Of a stretch of 64,000 nucleotides of DNA, positions 36,919-45,857 are shown piece by piece; the first letter of the stretch is position 1, and the number at the start of each line of letters is the position of its first letter. Below the pieces are notes generated by a model, which made no database searches, was not told the origin of the DNA, and saw nothing but the letters and a program-made list of their open reading frames with translations. The translations under genes were made by a program, and so were the position numbers. The stretch lies in NCBI RefSeq assembly GCF_000373625.1, contig NZ_KB891988.1, positions 124,001 through 188,000 of the forward strand, written 5' to 3'. The stretch comes from Streptomyces sp. LaPpAH-108. GTDB taxonomy: Bacteria; Actinomycetota; Actinomycetes; Streptomycetales; Streptomycetaceae.

Positions 36919-38713
36919 GGGCGAGCCTTCGGGTGTGGGTGCGTACGGAACGGAGGGCGGATGCGAGGCCCGGGGCGCCCCGGGGCAGGCCGAGCAGGGC
37001 GAACACGGCGGCGACGGTGACGGACCCGGCCGCGAGCCCGGTGAGCGCGCCGCCGGGCAGGCTCGCGGCGAACGCCCCGGCGGGCGCGGCCACGACGGCC
37101 CCGCGCAGCGGGCGGCTCAGCTCGGCCAGCACCCGCCGGACCCGGACCGGCACCCCGCGCCGTACCCCGCGTCGCCGCGCGCGCATCCCGCCGAGCAGCA
37201 GGGCGGCGGTGAGCGTGATGCCGGTGGCGTTGGCGGCGGCGATCCCGGCCACGCCCCAGGTGCCGACCGTCGCCGCGCCGATCCAGGCGGTGACCGCGAC
37301 CCCGGCGGCGATGGCACCCACCGGGTACCAGGCCGCGCGGCCCGCCGAGAAGTAGGAGCGGACCAGGACACCGGTCAGGGTCTGGCCGAGCAGCCCGGCC
37401 GCGTACACCCGCATCACGCCCGCCGTCGCCGCCGTGTCCTCGACGGTGAACGCGCCGCGCTGGAAGAGCAGTCGGACGATCTGCGGCGCACAGGCCAGCA
37501 CCGCCGCCGTGCCGAGCAGCACCAGCGTGGCCGCGACCGCGAGGTCCCGCTCCACCCGGACCCGGGCCCGCTCGGTGTCGCCCTCGGCCAGCGCCCGCGC
37601 CACCACCGGGAAGGTGACCGTGCACAGCATCATCGACATGGTCATCGGGATCTGGGCGATCTTCTGGGCGTAGTTGAGATGCGAGATCGCCCCCGAGGGC
37701 AGCCCCGAGGCGAGGAACCGCTCGATCAGCACCTGCGACTGACGGCACAGTGCGAACAGCAGGACGGTGGCCATCAGTGGGAGGTCCACGCGCTGGCCCT
37801 GCGGGGCGGGGCATGGTTCGACGGACAAGGGTGCGTCGGTCTCGCGGATGCGTAAGCGCCGTACCAGGAAAGGCAGTTGAAGCAGCACCATCAGGACTCC
37901 GCCCAGCGCCACTCCGAACGCGGCCGAGCGCACTCCCCAGGCCCCGCCGAGGGCGAACATCGCCGTGACGATGCCGGTGTTGTAGGCCACGTAGATCGCC
38001 GCCGGGGCCAGGAAGCTGCGGTGGGCGCGCAGGGCGGCGCTGCAGTACCCCGCGAGTCCGAAGCTGACCACGCAGGTCGCGGTGAGCCGGGTGCAGTCCA
38101 CGGCGAGCGCGGGATCGGGCAGCCCGGGCGCCAGCACCTCCACGAGTCCCGGCGCGGCCGTGGCGAGCAGCGCGCCCACCACGGTGAGGGCGAGGGCGAG
38201 GCGGGGCAGCGTATGGGCGACGAGCGAGCGCACCGGATCGCCCGACGCCCCGCGCGCCCGCCGCGCCAACGCCATGCTGAACGCCGGGATCAGCGCGAAC
38301 GCCAGCCCGTCCTCGATGAGCAGCGTGGCCGCGAACTCCGGCACCGTCCAGGCGACCAGGAACGCGTCGGTGTCCTGGCCCGCCCCGAACAGCCGCGCCA
38401 GCGACTGGTCCCGCACGAGCCCGAGCACGGCACCCGCCGCGGAGAGGGAGGCGGTCAGGAGAGCGGCACGGGCGAGGAAGCGGGGGGTGGCGGCTTCCGC
38501 CGACGGCGTGGGGGTGGTGGGGCGGACGGGGTGCGGTGGGGCGGGGGCCGGGCCGGTTTTCGACAGGGGCACCGGGCCGGACCTCGGCAGGGATGCCGGA
38601 TCGGTCTCCGGCAGGGGCACCGGGCCGGACCTCGGCAGAGCCGCCAGGTCGGTCTCCGGCAGGGGCACCGGATCGGTCTCCGGTACGGGCTCCGGGAGCG
38701 GGGTGATGGTCAC
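36902..38713 (-). CDS. MurJ/MviN-like lipid-linked oligosaccharide flippase
   Basis: A 603-residue membrane protein with about 14 predicted helices. VRDQSLARLFGAGQDTDAFLVA is the MurJ/MviN signature around helices 1-2. In this operon it most likely flips the undecaprenyl-linked repeat unit, as Wzx does. The N-terminal 75 residues are an unusual Pro/Leu-rich extension built from a 16-residue repeat (DPASLPRSGPVPL-type). The GTG start overlaps the ligase stop by 4 bp. A role in peptidoglycan precursor export cannot be excluded, but the context argues for the exopolysaccharide. Confidence 0.88.
   Translation of the reverse strand: MTITPLPEPVPETDPVPLPETDLAALPRSGPVPLPETDPASLPRSGPVPLSKTGPAPAPPHPVRPTTPTPSAEAATPRFLARAALLTASLSAAGAVLGLVRDQSLARLFGAGQDTDAFLVAWTVPEFAATLLIEDGLAFALIPAFSMALARRARGASGDPVRSLVAHTLPRLALALTVVGALLATAAPGLVEVLAPGLPDPALAVDCTRLTATCVVSFGLAGYCSAALRAHRSFLAPAAIYVAYNTGIVTAMFALGGAWGVRSAAFGVALGGVLMVLLQLPFLVRRLRIRETDAPLSVEPCPAPQGQRVDLPLMATVLLFALCRQSQVLIERFLASGLPSGAISHLNYAQKIAQIPMTMSMMLCTVTFPVVARALAEGDTERARVRVERDLAVAATLVLLGTAAVLACAPQIVRLLFQRGAFTVEDTAATAGVMRVYAAGLLGQTLTGVLVRSYFSAGRAAWYPVGAIAAGVAVTAWIGAATVGTWGVAGIAAANATGITLTAALLLGGMRARRRGVRRGVPVRVRRVLAELSRPLRGAVVAAPAGAFAASLPGGALTGLAAGSVTVAAVFALLGLPRGAPGLASALRSVRTHTRRLAHAVFR
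38564..38690 (-). repeat. 48-bp coding repeat in the flippase N-terminus
   Basis: CAGGGGCACCGG recurs at 38564, 38612 and 38660, exactly 48 bp apart, within longer near-identical blocks. It encodes the 16-residue Pro/Leu repeat. Confidence 0.8.
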
Positions 38714-40089
38714 AGGACTCCGGCCTCCCTCGCCACCGGAACGCGCCCGGCGGACACCGACCCCACCGCGACCCGAGCGGCGCGCTCTTGCTCCGCCCCG
38801 CCGACCAGCGCCCACCACGCCACCAGACCCAGCGCCACCGCCGTCAGCACGGTGGAGGGCCCGCCGATGTCGGCGTACATGAAGTCCACCAGCAGCCAGA
38901 TCAGCAGGCCGCAGCCGATGACCCCGTACTCGCGGCCCCCGGTCGTACGGGCCGTCCACAGCCCCCGCAGCCCGAGCGCCAGCAGTGCCAGCCAGGAGCC
39001 CACGAGGCACAGCAGGCCGGTCAGGCCCTGTTCGCCGAGGACGAGGAGGTACATGTTGTGCGGGGAGAGCAGCGGCTGGCGGCGGAAGCCCGTGCCCGCG
39101 CCCGCCGTGTCGCTGCCGGAGGACAGCGCCAGCGAGGCGTGCCCGTCGCGGTACTCGGGGAAGCCCTTCAACCCCACGCCGGTCAGCGGGTGTTCACGCC
39201 ACATGCCGGTCGCCGCCGCCCACATGGTGTACCGGTCGGTCACCGACTGGTCCGGCGCGTCCGCCACCTGCGTGATGCTGTCCAGCCGCTCCTGGAGCAT
39301 CGCCGTACCCACCCCGAAGCCGCCCACCAGCACCACCCCGGCCGCCAGCGCCACGGCGCCCACCTTCAGCGCCCGGCGCGGCCCGGACAGCACGAGCTGC
39401 ACGGTGAGCGTCAGGACGGTCGCGATCCAGGCACCCCGGCTGAAGGACAGCGCGAGCGGGAGCAGGAGGACGAGGGCGCAGACCCCGGCGATCGCCCGCT
39501 CCCGAGGGGACGGCGAGCTGGATTCCGGTGTCGAAGCCGACCTCCCGCCCAGCGCCACCCCCACCGCGCAGATCAGCCCGAACGACACCACCGTCGCCAT
39601 CCCCATCACGTCCTGCGCCCCGAAGGTGCCGACGGCGCGGATGTTTTCGCCCTGGTAGGAGGCGCCGGTCGCGGTGACGTACTGCTTCACCCCGACCGCC
39701 CCCTCCCACAGCGCGAACCCGATCAACGCCCAGACCAGCAGCCGGACATCGCGCCGGTCGCGCAGGAGCAGCACCACGGCCGCCGGGACCAGGACGAAGA
39801 TCTGGAGGTAGCGGCCGAGGCCCGCGAGCCCCGCGCCGGGCGCGACCGCGCCCATCGCGGCCAGCGCCGTACCGGCCACGGGCAGCCCGAGGACCACCGC
39901 GGCCGTACGGGACAGCGGGCGCCGCCGCTCGCGCAGCAGCCGCAGGACGCAGTACCCGACGACGAGCGCGGAGGCGGCGTCGGCCGGTCCGGCGCCCCCG
40001 TCGTCGCCCGACGCGGGGAGCGCCAGGAGGGCGACGACGGCGAGCACCGGCAGGACCGGACGGCGCGACAGCCACAGGGCGAGACTCAT
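38710..40089 (-). CDS. O-antigen ligase / Wzy-like polymerase
   Basis: A 459-residue membrane protein with about 11 helices. The large external loop carries HPLTGVGLKGFPEYRDGH and LSPHNMYLLVLGEQG, the Wzy_C-type motif with the His required in ligases and polymerases. It would join lipid-linked oligosaccharide units or transfer polymer to an acceptor outside the membrane. It follows the sugar transferase by three bases and overlaps the flippase by 4 bp, so synthesis, flipping and polymerisation genes are adjacent. Confidence 0.87.
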   Translation of the reverse strand: MSLALWLSRRPVLPVLAVVALLALPASGDDGGAGPADAASALVVGYCVLRLLRERRRPLSRTAAVVLGLPVAGTALAAMGAVAPGAGLAGLGRYLQIFVLVPAAVVLLLRDRRDVRLLVWALIGFALWEGAVGVKQYVTATGASYQGENIRAVGTFGAQDVMGMATVVSFGLICAVGVALGGRSASTPESSSPSPRERAIAGVCALVLLLPLALSFSRGAWIATVLTLTVQLVLSGPRRALKVGAVALAAGVVLVGGFGVGTAMLQERLDSITQVADAPDQSVTDRYTMWAAATGMWREHPLTGVGLKGFPEYRDGHASLALSSGSDTAGAGTGFRRQPLLSPHNMYLLVLGEQGLTGLLCLVGSWLALLALGLRGLWTARTTGGREYGVIGCGLLIWLLVDFMYADIGGPSTVLTAVALGLVAWWALVGGAEQERAARVAVGSVSAGRVPVAREAGVL

Positions 40090-40092
40090 CGG

Positions 40093-41508
40093 TCAGCTCC
40101 CGGTGGAACGCACGAGCACGGCGGCCGTGCGCAGCAGGATGCAGACGTCCTGCCACAGCGACCAGGTGTCGATGTACGCGTTGTCGAAGCGGGCCCGGTC
40201 CTCGATCGAGGTGTCCCCGCGCAACCCGCTGACCTGCGCGAGCCCGGTGACCCCGACCCGCATCCGGTGCCGGGCGGCGTAGCCGGGGTGGAGCTGGCTG
40301 AACCGCGCGACGAAGAAGGGGCGTTCGGGGCGCGGTCCGACCAGGCTCATGTCGCCCCGGAAGACGTTCCACAGCTGGAGCAGTTCATCCAGTGACGACC
40401 TGCGCAGGAAGCGGCAGAAGGCGCTCATCTCCGGCTCGCCCGCCACACTCCAGCGCGTCGCGGACTCGCGCTCGTCGACCGGGCGGTGCGTGCGGAACTT
40501 CAGCAGCGTGAAGGGGCGCCCGTCCTTGCCGATGCGCTCCTGCCGGAACACCACGCCCGGCCCCTCGGTCAGCCGCAGCACCGCCGCGCACGCCAGCAGC
40601 AGCGGACCGCACAGCACCAGCAGGGCGCCCGAGACCGTGACGTCCACCAGCCGCTTGACCACACTGTCCGGCCGCTGCGCGCCCGCGTCGAGACGGCGTA
40701 CGGCGAACCCGGCCAGCCGCTCGCGCACGCCGTACGCCGGGCCGTCCGCCGCCACCTCCCAGAGGACGCAGCCCGACTCGGCGAGCGCCCGCAGCAGCGG
40801 GGCCCGCTCGGTGCGGGTCGCGGGGCCGACGACGAGGACGGTACGCACCCCGTTCTGGATCAGGGCCCGCTCCACCTCCTCCTCACCGGTCAGCACGGGC
40901 AGACCGTCGCTGCCGTCGGGGTGGTCCGCGACCACGCCGACCGGCCGCACTCCGCAGCGCGGGTGCCTGAGCAGCGCGGCGGCGACCCGCTGGCCGGTCG
41001 CGGCGGGGCCGACCAGCAGGGCCGCGCTCGGCCGCCGCAGCCGCGCGGCCGTACGCCGCCCGCGCACCAGGCCCCGGCCCGCGCAGGTCACCGCCGAGTG
41101 CAGCGCCCAGCCGAGCAGCAGGGTGGCGGCGGTCAGCGCCTCGGCCGGTTCGCGGGCCGCGACGAGCGCGGCGAGGGCGAGCCAGGTGACCGCCATCCGG
41201 CCGCAGACGGAGGGCAGTTCGTCCAGCCCGCCGGACAGCGCGGACCGGGGACGGGGGCGTGGCAGCAGGGCGCCGCAGATCAGCGCCGCGATCAGCAGCG
41301 GGTGGTGCGCGGCCGGGTCCAGCGCGGCGGCGCCCACGAGCGCCCCGGCGAGGTCGGCCGCGAGCAGCGGCAGGGGAGAGGCGGCCCGGGCGGGCGGCCG
41401 TCGTACCGGGAGCCGGAAGCCGCGCGCGGCACGGGCCCGTACGACGGGAACCTGGCCCGGCGCCCGGTCCCAGGGCTGCGCGGTGGGGGCGGTGCTTTCC
41501 GTGGTCAC
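40093..41508 (-). CDS. Polyprenyl-phosphate sugar-1-phosphate transferase
   Basis: A 471-residue protein. The N-terminal half has four or so hydrophobic segments and a Rossmann-like domain (ALLVGPAATGQRVA). The C-terminal half is the catalytic bacterial sugar transferase domain: KRLVDVTVSGALL (helix), FRQERIGKDGRPF, LLKFRT and RGDMSLVGPRPERPFF. It starts repeat-unit assembly by moving a sugar 1-phosphate onto undecaprenyl phosphate at the membrane. The GTG at 41508 overlaps the glycosyltransferase stop by 4 bp; a longer frame exists upstream but lies inside that gene. Confidence 0.9.
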   Translation of the reverse strand: MTTESTAPTAQPWDRAPGQVPVVRARAARGFRLPVRRPPARAASPLPLLAADLAGALVGAAALDPAAHHPLLIAALICGALLPRPRPRSALSGGLDELPSVCGRMAVTWLALAALVAAREPAEALTAATLLLGWALHSAVTCAGRGLVRGRRTAARLRRPSAALLVGPAATGQRVAAALLRHPRCGVRPVGVVADHPDGSDGLPVLTGEEEVERALIQNGVRTVLVVGPATRTERAPLLRALAESGCVLWEVAADGPAYGVRERLAGFAVRRLDAGAQRPDSVVKRLVDVTVSGALLVLCGPLLLACAAVLRLTEGPGVVFRQERIGKDGRPFTLLKFRTHRPVDERESATRWSVAGEPEMSAFCRFLRRSSLDELLQLWNVFRGDMSLVGPRPERPFFVARFSQLHPGYAARHRMRVGVTGLAQVSGLRGDTSIEDRARFDNAYIDTWSLWQDVCILLRTAAVLVRSTGS

Positions 41509-42713
41509 GAGAGAAGGGACTCCCTGCGCTCGGCGGTCACGGGCGGCCGGGCGCCGAGGAGTTCGCGGTAGAGACCCGCGATCCGCTCGGCGGTGTACCG
41601 CACGTCGTGGGTGGACAGGACGTGGCGGCGCCCGGCCTCGCCGAACTCCGCGCGCAGCGGCGCGTCGGTCAGCAGCCCGGCGACCGCGGCGGCCAGCGCG
41701 GCCGGGTCCTCGGGCGGCACCAGACACAGCCCGGCCGACGCGGGCGGCAGGCTCTCCCGCGCGCCGTCCACGTCCGCGAGCACCACGGGCCGCCCGCAGG
41801 CCAGCGCCTCCAGCGGGGCGAGCGCCATGCCCTCCCAGCGCGAGGGCAGCACCACCAGATCGGCTGCGCGGTACCAGGGCCGTACGTCACGCACCGCGCC
41901 CGCGAACAGCACGCCCGGGCCCGCCGCAGCGCGCAGCGCCGCCCGGTCCGGGCCGTCGCCGACCAGCGCCAGACGCGCGCCCGGCACCTCGGCCCGCACC
42001 CGCTCCCAGGCGCGCAGCAGCACGTCCTGGCCCTTCTGGCGGCAGAGGCGTCCCACACAGACGGCGAGGGGAGCGGTGCCGGGGTCCGCGCCGGGGTCCG
42101 CCGCATCGAGTCCGGGCAGCGCGGCGCGGGCCGGGCCTGCCGGAGCCGGGCAGAAGCGCACCGGGTCGACCCCGTTGGGGATCACGGCGTACGCAGCGCG
42201 CACCCCGGCGCGCAGCCCCCGCCCGCGCTCCGCCTCGCTGACACACACCACACGGTCGGCCCAGCGGGCCCCGAACCGCTCCCAGCGCCGGGCGAGCGCG
42301 CCGGTGATCCCGTCGGCCGCCTCGAACGACCAGGCGTGCGGCTGGAAGACGGTCGGGACACGGCCGCGCAGGGCGAGCCGTGCGGCCAGCCCGGCCTTCG
42401 CACTGTGCGCGTGCACCAGGTCGGGCCGCGCCTCCGCTATCAGACGCCCGAGCCGCCGCACCTCGCCCCGCAGCCCCGGGCCGGGCGCCCTTACGGCGGA
42501 CCACTCCCGCACCTCGGCACCCAACTCCCTTGCTTTCTCTGCCAGTTCGCCGTCGGGGCAGCCGACGGCCACCCGCAGTCCCGAGGCGAGCTGAGCCCGT
42601 ACGAGGTCCAGGACGACCCGGGCGACACCGCCGTCGACGGGTTGCGCCAGGTGCAGGACCCGGGGGCGGAAGTCGGGGGGTGGCTGGTGCATGTCGCGGA
42701 CTACCTCGCTCAC
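41505..42713 (-). CDS. Family 4-type glycosyltransferase, first gene of the polysaccharide operon
   Basis: A 402-residue GT-B enzyme. LAQPVDGGVARVVLDLV is the N-terminal loop, VIPNGVDPVRF and VCVGRLCRQKGQDVLL the central strand, and SRWEGMALAPLEALACGRPVV the donor-site EX7E motif. It probably adds the second sugar of the repeat unit. It heads the leftward operon, downstream of a 570-bp region without genes. The GTG at 42713 has no strong ribosome site; an ATG at 42692 with GAGG 11 nt upstream is a real alternative start. Confidence 0.88.
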   Translation of the reverse strand: MSEVVRDMHQPPPDFRPRVLHLAQPVDGGVARVVLDLVRAQLASGLRVAVGCPDGELAEKARELGAEVREWSAVRAPGPGLRGEVRRLGRLIAEARPDLVHAHSAKAGLAARLALRGRVPTVFQPHAWSFEAADGITGALARRWERFGARWADRVVCVSEAERGRGLRAGVRAAYAVIPNGVDPVRFCPAPAGPARAALPGLDAADPGADPGTAPLAVCVGRLCRQKGQDVLLRAWERVRAEVPGARLALVGDGPDRAALRAAAGPGVLFAGAVRDVRPWYRAADLVVLPSRWEGMALAPLEALACGRPVVLADVDGARESLPPASAGLCLVPPEDPAALAAAVAGLLTDAPLRAEFGEAGRRHVLSTHDVRYTAERIAGLYRELLGARPPVTAERRESLLS

Positions 42714-43286
42714 GGAAAGGGGCGCTCGGGGCTGCGGTCGCGGCCGGGGCGCCAGGGGCTTGGGAGGGGGAGCGCGTCGTACTGCCGGGCGCCCCTCACG
42801 GAGCGGAATCCACGGGTCCTCGTCGCGTCCCCGAGGGGAACGAGAGGAAAGCCCCGCTGGTCACCGCCCTGCGCGCCCGCCGTGACCGAGACCCGACAGG
42901 TGCGAGCGGCACCCTCGGGTAACAGCCGTATCCACCGCTCGACCCGGGGCAGTACGGGCCCCGCCGTACCGGTCGTGCGCGCCACTACGCCATTCGGGGG
43001 AGAAAGCGGGTCGCGCCCGCGCCCGGCGCACGACCGCGCCCGAGGGGGAGCGCACGTGGCGCGCCCTTCTCCCGAGGCCCATCCCGGGCAGGAGTCCCGG
43101 GCCGGAGATCGAGTCGCTGATCGAGTCATCAATAAGGCGAATCGGGGCAACTGTGCCGGATCGGCGAGAGTGCCCCGCACGCGCTTCACTCCTTTGGCGG
43201 CACAACCCCCGGGGGGTGCCACGCGTTGACACAGCGTCGGGCATCCCGCCCGGACGTTTGTCTCGATTTGCAAGGAGCACTTCTCC
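42714..43286. other. 573-bp intergenic region between polysaccharide operon and chaplin gene
   Basis: I see no protein or RNA gene. It must hold the leftward operon promoter and the rightward chaplin promoter (43201-43229). Several short inverted repeats are present, for example CCCGGGC with GCCCGGG around 43084-43103 and TCGAGTCGCTGATCGAGT near 43110. None can be assigned a role. Confidence 0.5.
43201..43229 (+). promoter_or_regulatory. Sigma-BldN-like promoter of a short chaplin
   Basis: CACAAC, 17 bp, CGTTGA. The -10 is a full match to the recalled sigma-BldN consensus and the -35 keeps the AAC core. It ends 57 bp before the ATG. Confidence 0.5.
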
Positions 43287-43526
43287 ATGTCGCGTATCGC
43301 CAAGGGCCTGGTCCTGACCTCCGCCGCCGTCGCGGCCGTCGCCGGCGGTGCCGGTGTGGCTGCCGCCGACGCCGGTGCCAGCGGTGTCGCCGCCGGCTCC
43401 CCCGGCGTTCTGTCGGGCAACGTCATCCAGGTCCCGGTCCACATCCCGGTCAACGTCTGCGGCAACACCATCGACGTCATCGGCCTGCTGAACCCGGCCT
43501 TCGGCAACACCTGCGTCAACGACTGA
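43287..43526 (+). CDS. Short chaplin
   Basis: A 79-residue secreted chaplin: signal peptide to about residue 26 (GVAAA), then SPGVLSGNVIQ, PVHIPVNVCGN and LLNPAFGNTCVN with the two conserved Cys residues. It should assemble into the hydrophobic aerial sheath. The start has AAGGAG nine bases upstream. By order it matches chpF of S. coelicolor (from memory). A hairpin terminator follows, then a small secreted-protein gene. Confidence 0.95.
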   Translation: MSRIAKGLVLTSAAVAAVAGGAGVAAADAGASGVAAGSPGVLSGNVIQVPVHIPVNVCGNTIDVIGLLNPAFGNTCVND

Positions 43527-43547
43527 TCTCGCGGCGCACCCCTTCGG

Positions 43548-43590
43548 CCGGCCGTCCGCCCGCGCATCGACCGCGGGCGGGCGGCCGGTT
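43548..43590 (+). terminator. Hairpin terminator after the short chaplin
   Basis: CCGGCCGTCCGCCCGCG pairs with CGCGGGCGGGCGGCCGG (one mismatch) around CATCGAC, followed by TTTCC. Confidence 0.7.
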
Positions 43591-43619
43591 TCCGTGAGTT
43601 GCCGTAGAGAGGAACCAAG

Positions 43620-43907
43620 ATGAAGTCCCTGAAGGTCGCCGCCGTGCTCGCCGGTTCCGTCGCCCTCACCGGCGCTGCCGCGCCCGCGTTCGCCTACACC
43701 GGCGATCTGACCCCCTCCAGCCTCAACGGCGCCGTCGACCAGGTCGCCAAGGGCGGTCTGACCGTGCGCGACGTGATGCCGCTCCAGCACCAGTCGAACG
43801 CCCTCGACACCGAGAACAAGACGTCCGTCCTGAACACCGTCAACGGCGCGACGACCGCGCTCAACCAGCCCAACCAGCTGCTCGGCGGCCTGCCCCTCAA
43901 GGGGTGA
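43620..43907 (+). CDS. Small secreted protein of unknown function
   Basis: A 95-residue protein with a clear signal peptide (MKSLKVAAVLAGS..., cleavage near APAFA at residue 25). The mature 70 residues are polar, contain no Cys, and have Asn/Gln/Leu-rich segments (NKTSVLNTVNGATTALNQPNQLL). I do not recognise a domain. It lies 93 bp after a chaplin gene, with its own ribosome site (AGAGAGG), and is followed by a hairpin with direct repeats. The location suggests a role at the aerial surface, but that is only inference. Confidence 0.75.
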   Translation: MKSLKVAAVLAGSVALTGAAAPAFAYTGDLTPSSLNGAVDQVAKGGLTVRDVMPLQHQSNALDTENKTSVLNTVNGATTALNQPNQLLGGLPLKG

Positions 43908-43932
43908 TCCGGTACCGGAGACGTGGGGAGGG

Positions 43933-43985
43933 GCCGGTCCCACAGGACGGGGGACCGGCTCCGTAGGGCGAGGGACCGGCTCCGT
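43933..43985 (+). terminator. Hairpin with duplicated right arm after the small secreted protein
   Basis: GCCGGTCCC (43933-43941) can pair with either GGGACCGGC at 43951-43959 or its copy at 43972-43980. The repeat unit GGGACCGGCTCCGT occurs twice, 21 bp apart. No U-run is present. Confidence 0.45.
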
Positions 43986-44152
43986 GGCGTCGGCGCGCCC
44001 TTGCGGGCTCGGTGGCTCAAGCCCCCTGACGTGCCCCGCCCTCCGCCGTGTTCGAGCCCGCTTCCCTCGTTCGTGTGGAGCACCCCGGGCCGCTCATCCG
44101 GAAGGGTGAGAAGCCGCCCGAACCCGCCCCGACCCGTCGATAAGGTCGCGCG

Positions 44153-44653
44153 GTGACCTCAACCTCAAGCGACGCCCCCGCCTTCCGCGGCACCGACCTC
44201 GGCACCCTGGTCCTGCTGGCCTGGAGCGGCGAGGCCCCCGACGGCTACGACATGCCCTATCTGCTGGCCTACTCCCTCGGGGACGCGGCGGGCGGTCCGC
44301 TCGTCACCGCCGCCGCGGTCCACCAGCTGCTCACGCTCAACGGCCTGCCCGTCGGCGGCGAGGTGATCGACGGCGCCACCCGGCCCAGCCTCCCCGTCAC
44401 CCTGCTCGTCGAGGCGGGCCAGGCCGTCGTCAACATGCCGCAGCTCGTCGCCCAGGCCGACGCGCCCCCGGAATGGCTCGCCGCCGTCGCCCACCGCGGC
44501 TACGCCTACCTCGTCTTCACCACCCGCGCCTGGCCCCAGGGCCGCCCCGGAGTGCCCGTCACCCCGGCCGCCCTGGCCGCCTTCGCCGGAGCCGAGGAGA
44601 CCCTGCACACGGCCGCGCACCTCATGCTCCCGGCCCGCAGCCTGCGCGGCTGA
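44153..44653 (+). CDS. Conserved actinobacterial protein of unknown function (possibly DUF5949)
   Basis: A 166-residue soluble protein with no signal peptide or membrane helix. It contains GTLVLLAWSGEAPDGYDMPYLLAYSLGD and repeats of small hydrophobic residues. I recall a Streptomyces-specific family (DUF5949) with this N-terminal pattern, but the match is from memory. The GTG start is chosen from the coding pattern; the ribosome site (ATAAGGT) is weak. Its stop overlaps the start of the VKOR gene (TGATG), so the two are probably coupled. Confidence 0.7.
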   Translation: MTSTSSDAPAFRGTDLGTLVLLAWSGEAPDGYDMPYLLAYSLGDAAGGPLVTAAAVHQLLTLNGLPVGGEVIDGATRPSLPVTLLVEAGQAVVNMPQLVAQADAPPEWLAAVAHRGYAYLVFTTRAWPQGRPGVPVTPAALAAFAGAEETLHTAAHLMLPARSLRG

Positions 44654-45237
44654 TGCCCCGGGCCCGGGCGGGCGGCCGGGGCCCCGGACTGCTGCTCGTG
44701 CTCACCGGGGCGGCCGGACTGCTCGCCTCCTGGGTCATCACCCTGGACGAGTTCAAACTCCTGAAGGACCCGGCCTTCGTCCCCGGCTGCAGCCTGAACC
44801 CGGTCGTCTCCTGCGGCAGCGTGATGAGGAGCGCCCAGGCGTCCGTCTTCGGCTTCCCCAACCCGATGCTGGGCCTGGTCGGCTACGCCGTCGTCGTCTG
44901 CGTGGGCACCGGTCTGCTGGCCGGTGCCCGCTACCCCGGCTGGTACTGGCTGGCGTTCTGGGCCGGGTGCCTGTTCGGCGTCGGCTTCGTCTCCTGGCTC
45001 CAGTTCGAGTCGCTGTACCGGATCGACGCGCTGTGCCTGTGGTGCTGTCTGGCCTGGGCGGCGACGATCGTCCTCTTCTGGTACGTCACCTCACTGGTCG
45101 TCCGCGAGGGCCGGCTCCCCGCGCCGGGCCCGGTACGCGCCTTCCTCGCCGACTTCACCTGGCTCCTCGCGCTGCTCCACCTCGCCGTCGTCGGCGTCCT
45201 CGTCCTCACCCGCTGGTGGGACTTCTGGACCGGCTGA
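44653..45237 (+). CDS. Vitamin K epoxide reductase (VKOR) family membrane protein
   Basis: A 194-residue protein with about five hydrophobic segments. CSLNPVVSCGSV supplies the loop Cys pair and ALCLWCCLAW the membrane CXXC that reacts with quinone. Bacterial VKOR homologues take electrons from DsbA-like proteins and so drive disulfide formation outside the membrane. No thioredoxin-like domain is fused. It is translationally coupled to the DUF5949-like gene. Neighbouring chaplins and rodlins have conserved Cys pairs, which could be its indirect clients; that link is inference. Confidence 0.88.
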   Translation: MPRARAGGRGPGLLLVLTGAAGLLASWVITLDEFKLLKDPAFVPGCSLNPVVSCGSVMRSAQASVFGFPNPMLGLVGYAVVVCVGTGLLAGARYPGWYWLAFWAGCLFGVGFVSWLQFESLYRIDALCLWCCLAWAATIVLFWYVTSLVVREGRLPAPGPVRAFLADFTWLLALLHLAVVGVLVLTRWWDFWTG

Positions 45238-45335
45238 CCAGGGCCCTCCAACCCGGATGGCCCTGCGGCGGTGACTAGGCGCGGCCCGCGCCGGTTACCG
45301 GTACCGACATCCGATCCGCGACGAGGAGTTGAGAC

Positions 45336-45857
45336 ATGGCTGTCGGTGCCGGTGACACAGCGGTGGGGGCGGGAACGCCGACCGGAGCGGGTACGAGGAG
45401 ACCGTCACGGCGGGACCTGGCGCGAGGACTGCTGGCCTCCGCCGCCGCCCTCGCCCTGACCCCGGTGATCGCCGCCTCCCGCCCGCTGCCCCCGGGCGAC
45501 CCCTCGGACGCCGTCTTCGACGAGACGTACCGGGGCCGCCACATCCAGGGCTACGCCGTCCCCTCCCTCACCCGCCGCGCCGGCGAGGGCGACTGGCAGA
45601 TCACCGTGGACGGCAGCCCGCTGCACCTCATGCGGCGCGCGGACGGCACCTGGATGAGCATGGTCGACCACTACACGTCGTACCCCACGCCCCTGGAGGC
45701 GACCCGAGCGGCCGTCGACGAGCTGGGCCCCGGGCGGCACGTGCGGGATCTGGCGCCGGGGCCGGTCGGCGCGATGCGCCACTCGGGCGGCGGCACGGTT
45801 CGCCCGGGCGGGATGACGGACGAGATGGCGGGGGGCTCGCATGGCGTACACGCGTAA
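45336..45857 (+). CDS. melC1: Tyrosinase cofactor / copper chaperone
   Basis: A 173-residue protein. RRPSRRDLARGLLASAAALAL is a twin-arginine (Tat) signal. The mature part has TYRGRHIQG and LHLMRRADGTWMSMVDHY, the conserved MelC1 core with the His and Tyr used in copper delivery. MelC1 binds apo-tyrosinase, inserts copper and carries the complex through the Tat system, since tyrosinase has no signal of its own. The 3' end overlaps melC2 by 17 bp. The C-terminal tail (GGTVRPGGMTDEMAGGSH) has extra Met/His residues. Confidence 0.93.
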   Translation: MAVGAGDTAVGAGTPTGAGTRRPSRRDLARGLLASAAALALTPVIAASRPLPPGDPSDAVFDETYRGRHIQGYAVPSLTRRAGEGDWQITVDGSPLHLMRRADGTWMSMVDHYTSYPTPLEATRAAVDELGPGRHVRDLAPGPVGAMRHSGGGTVRPGGMTDEMAGGSHGVHA

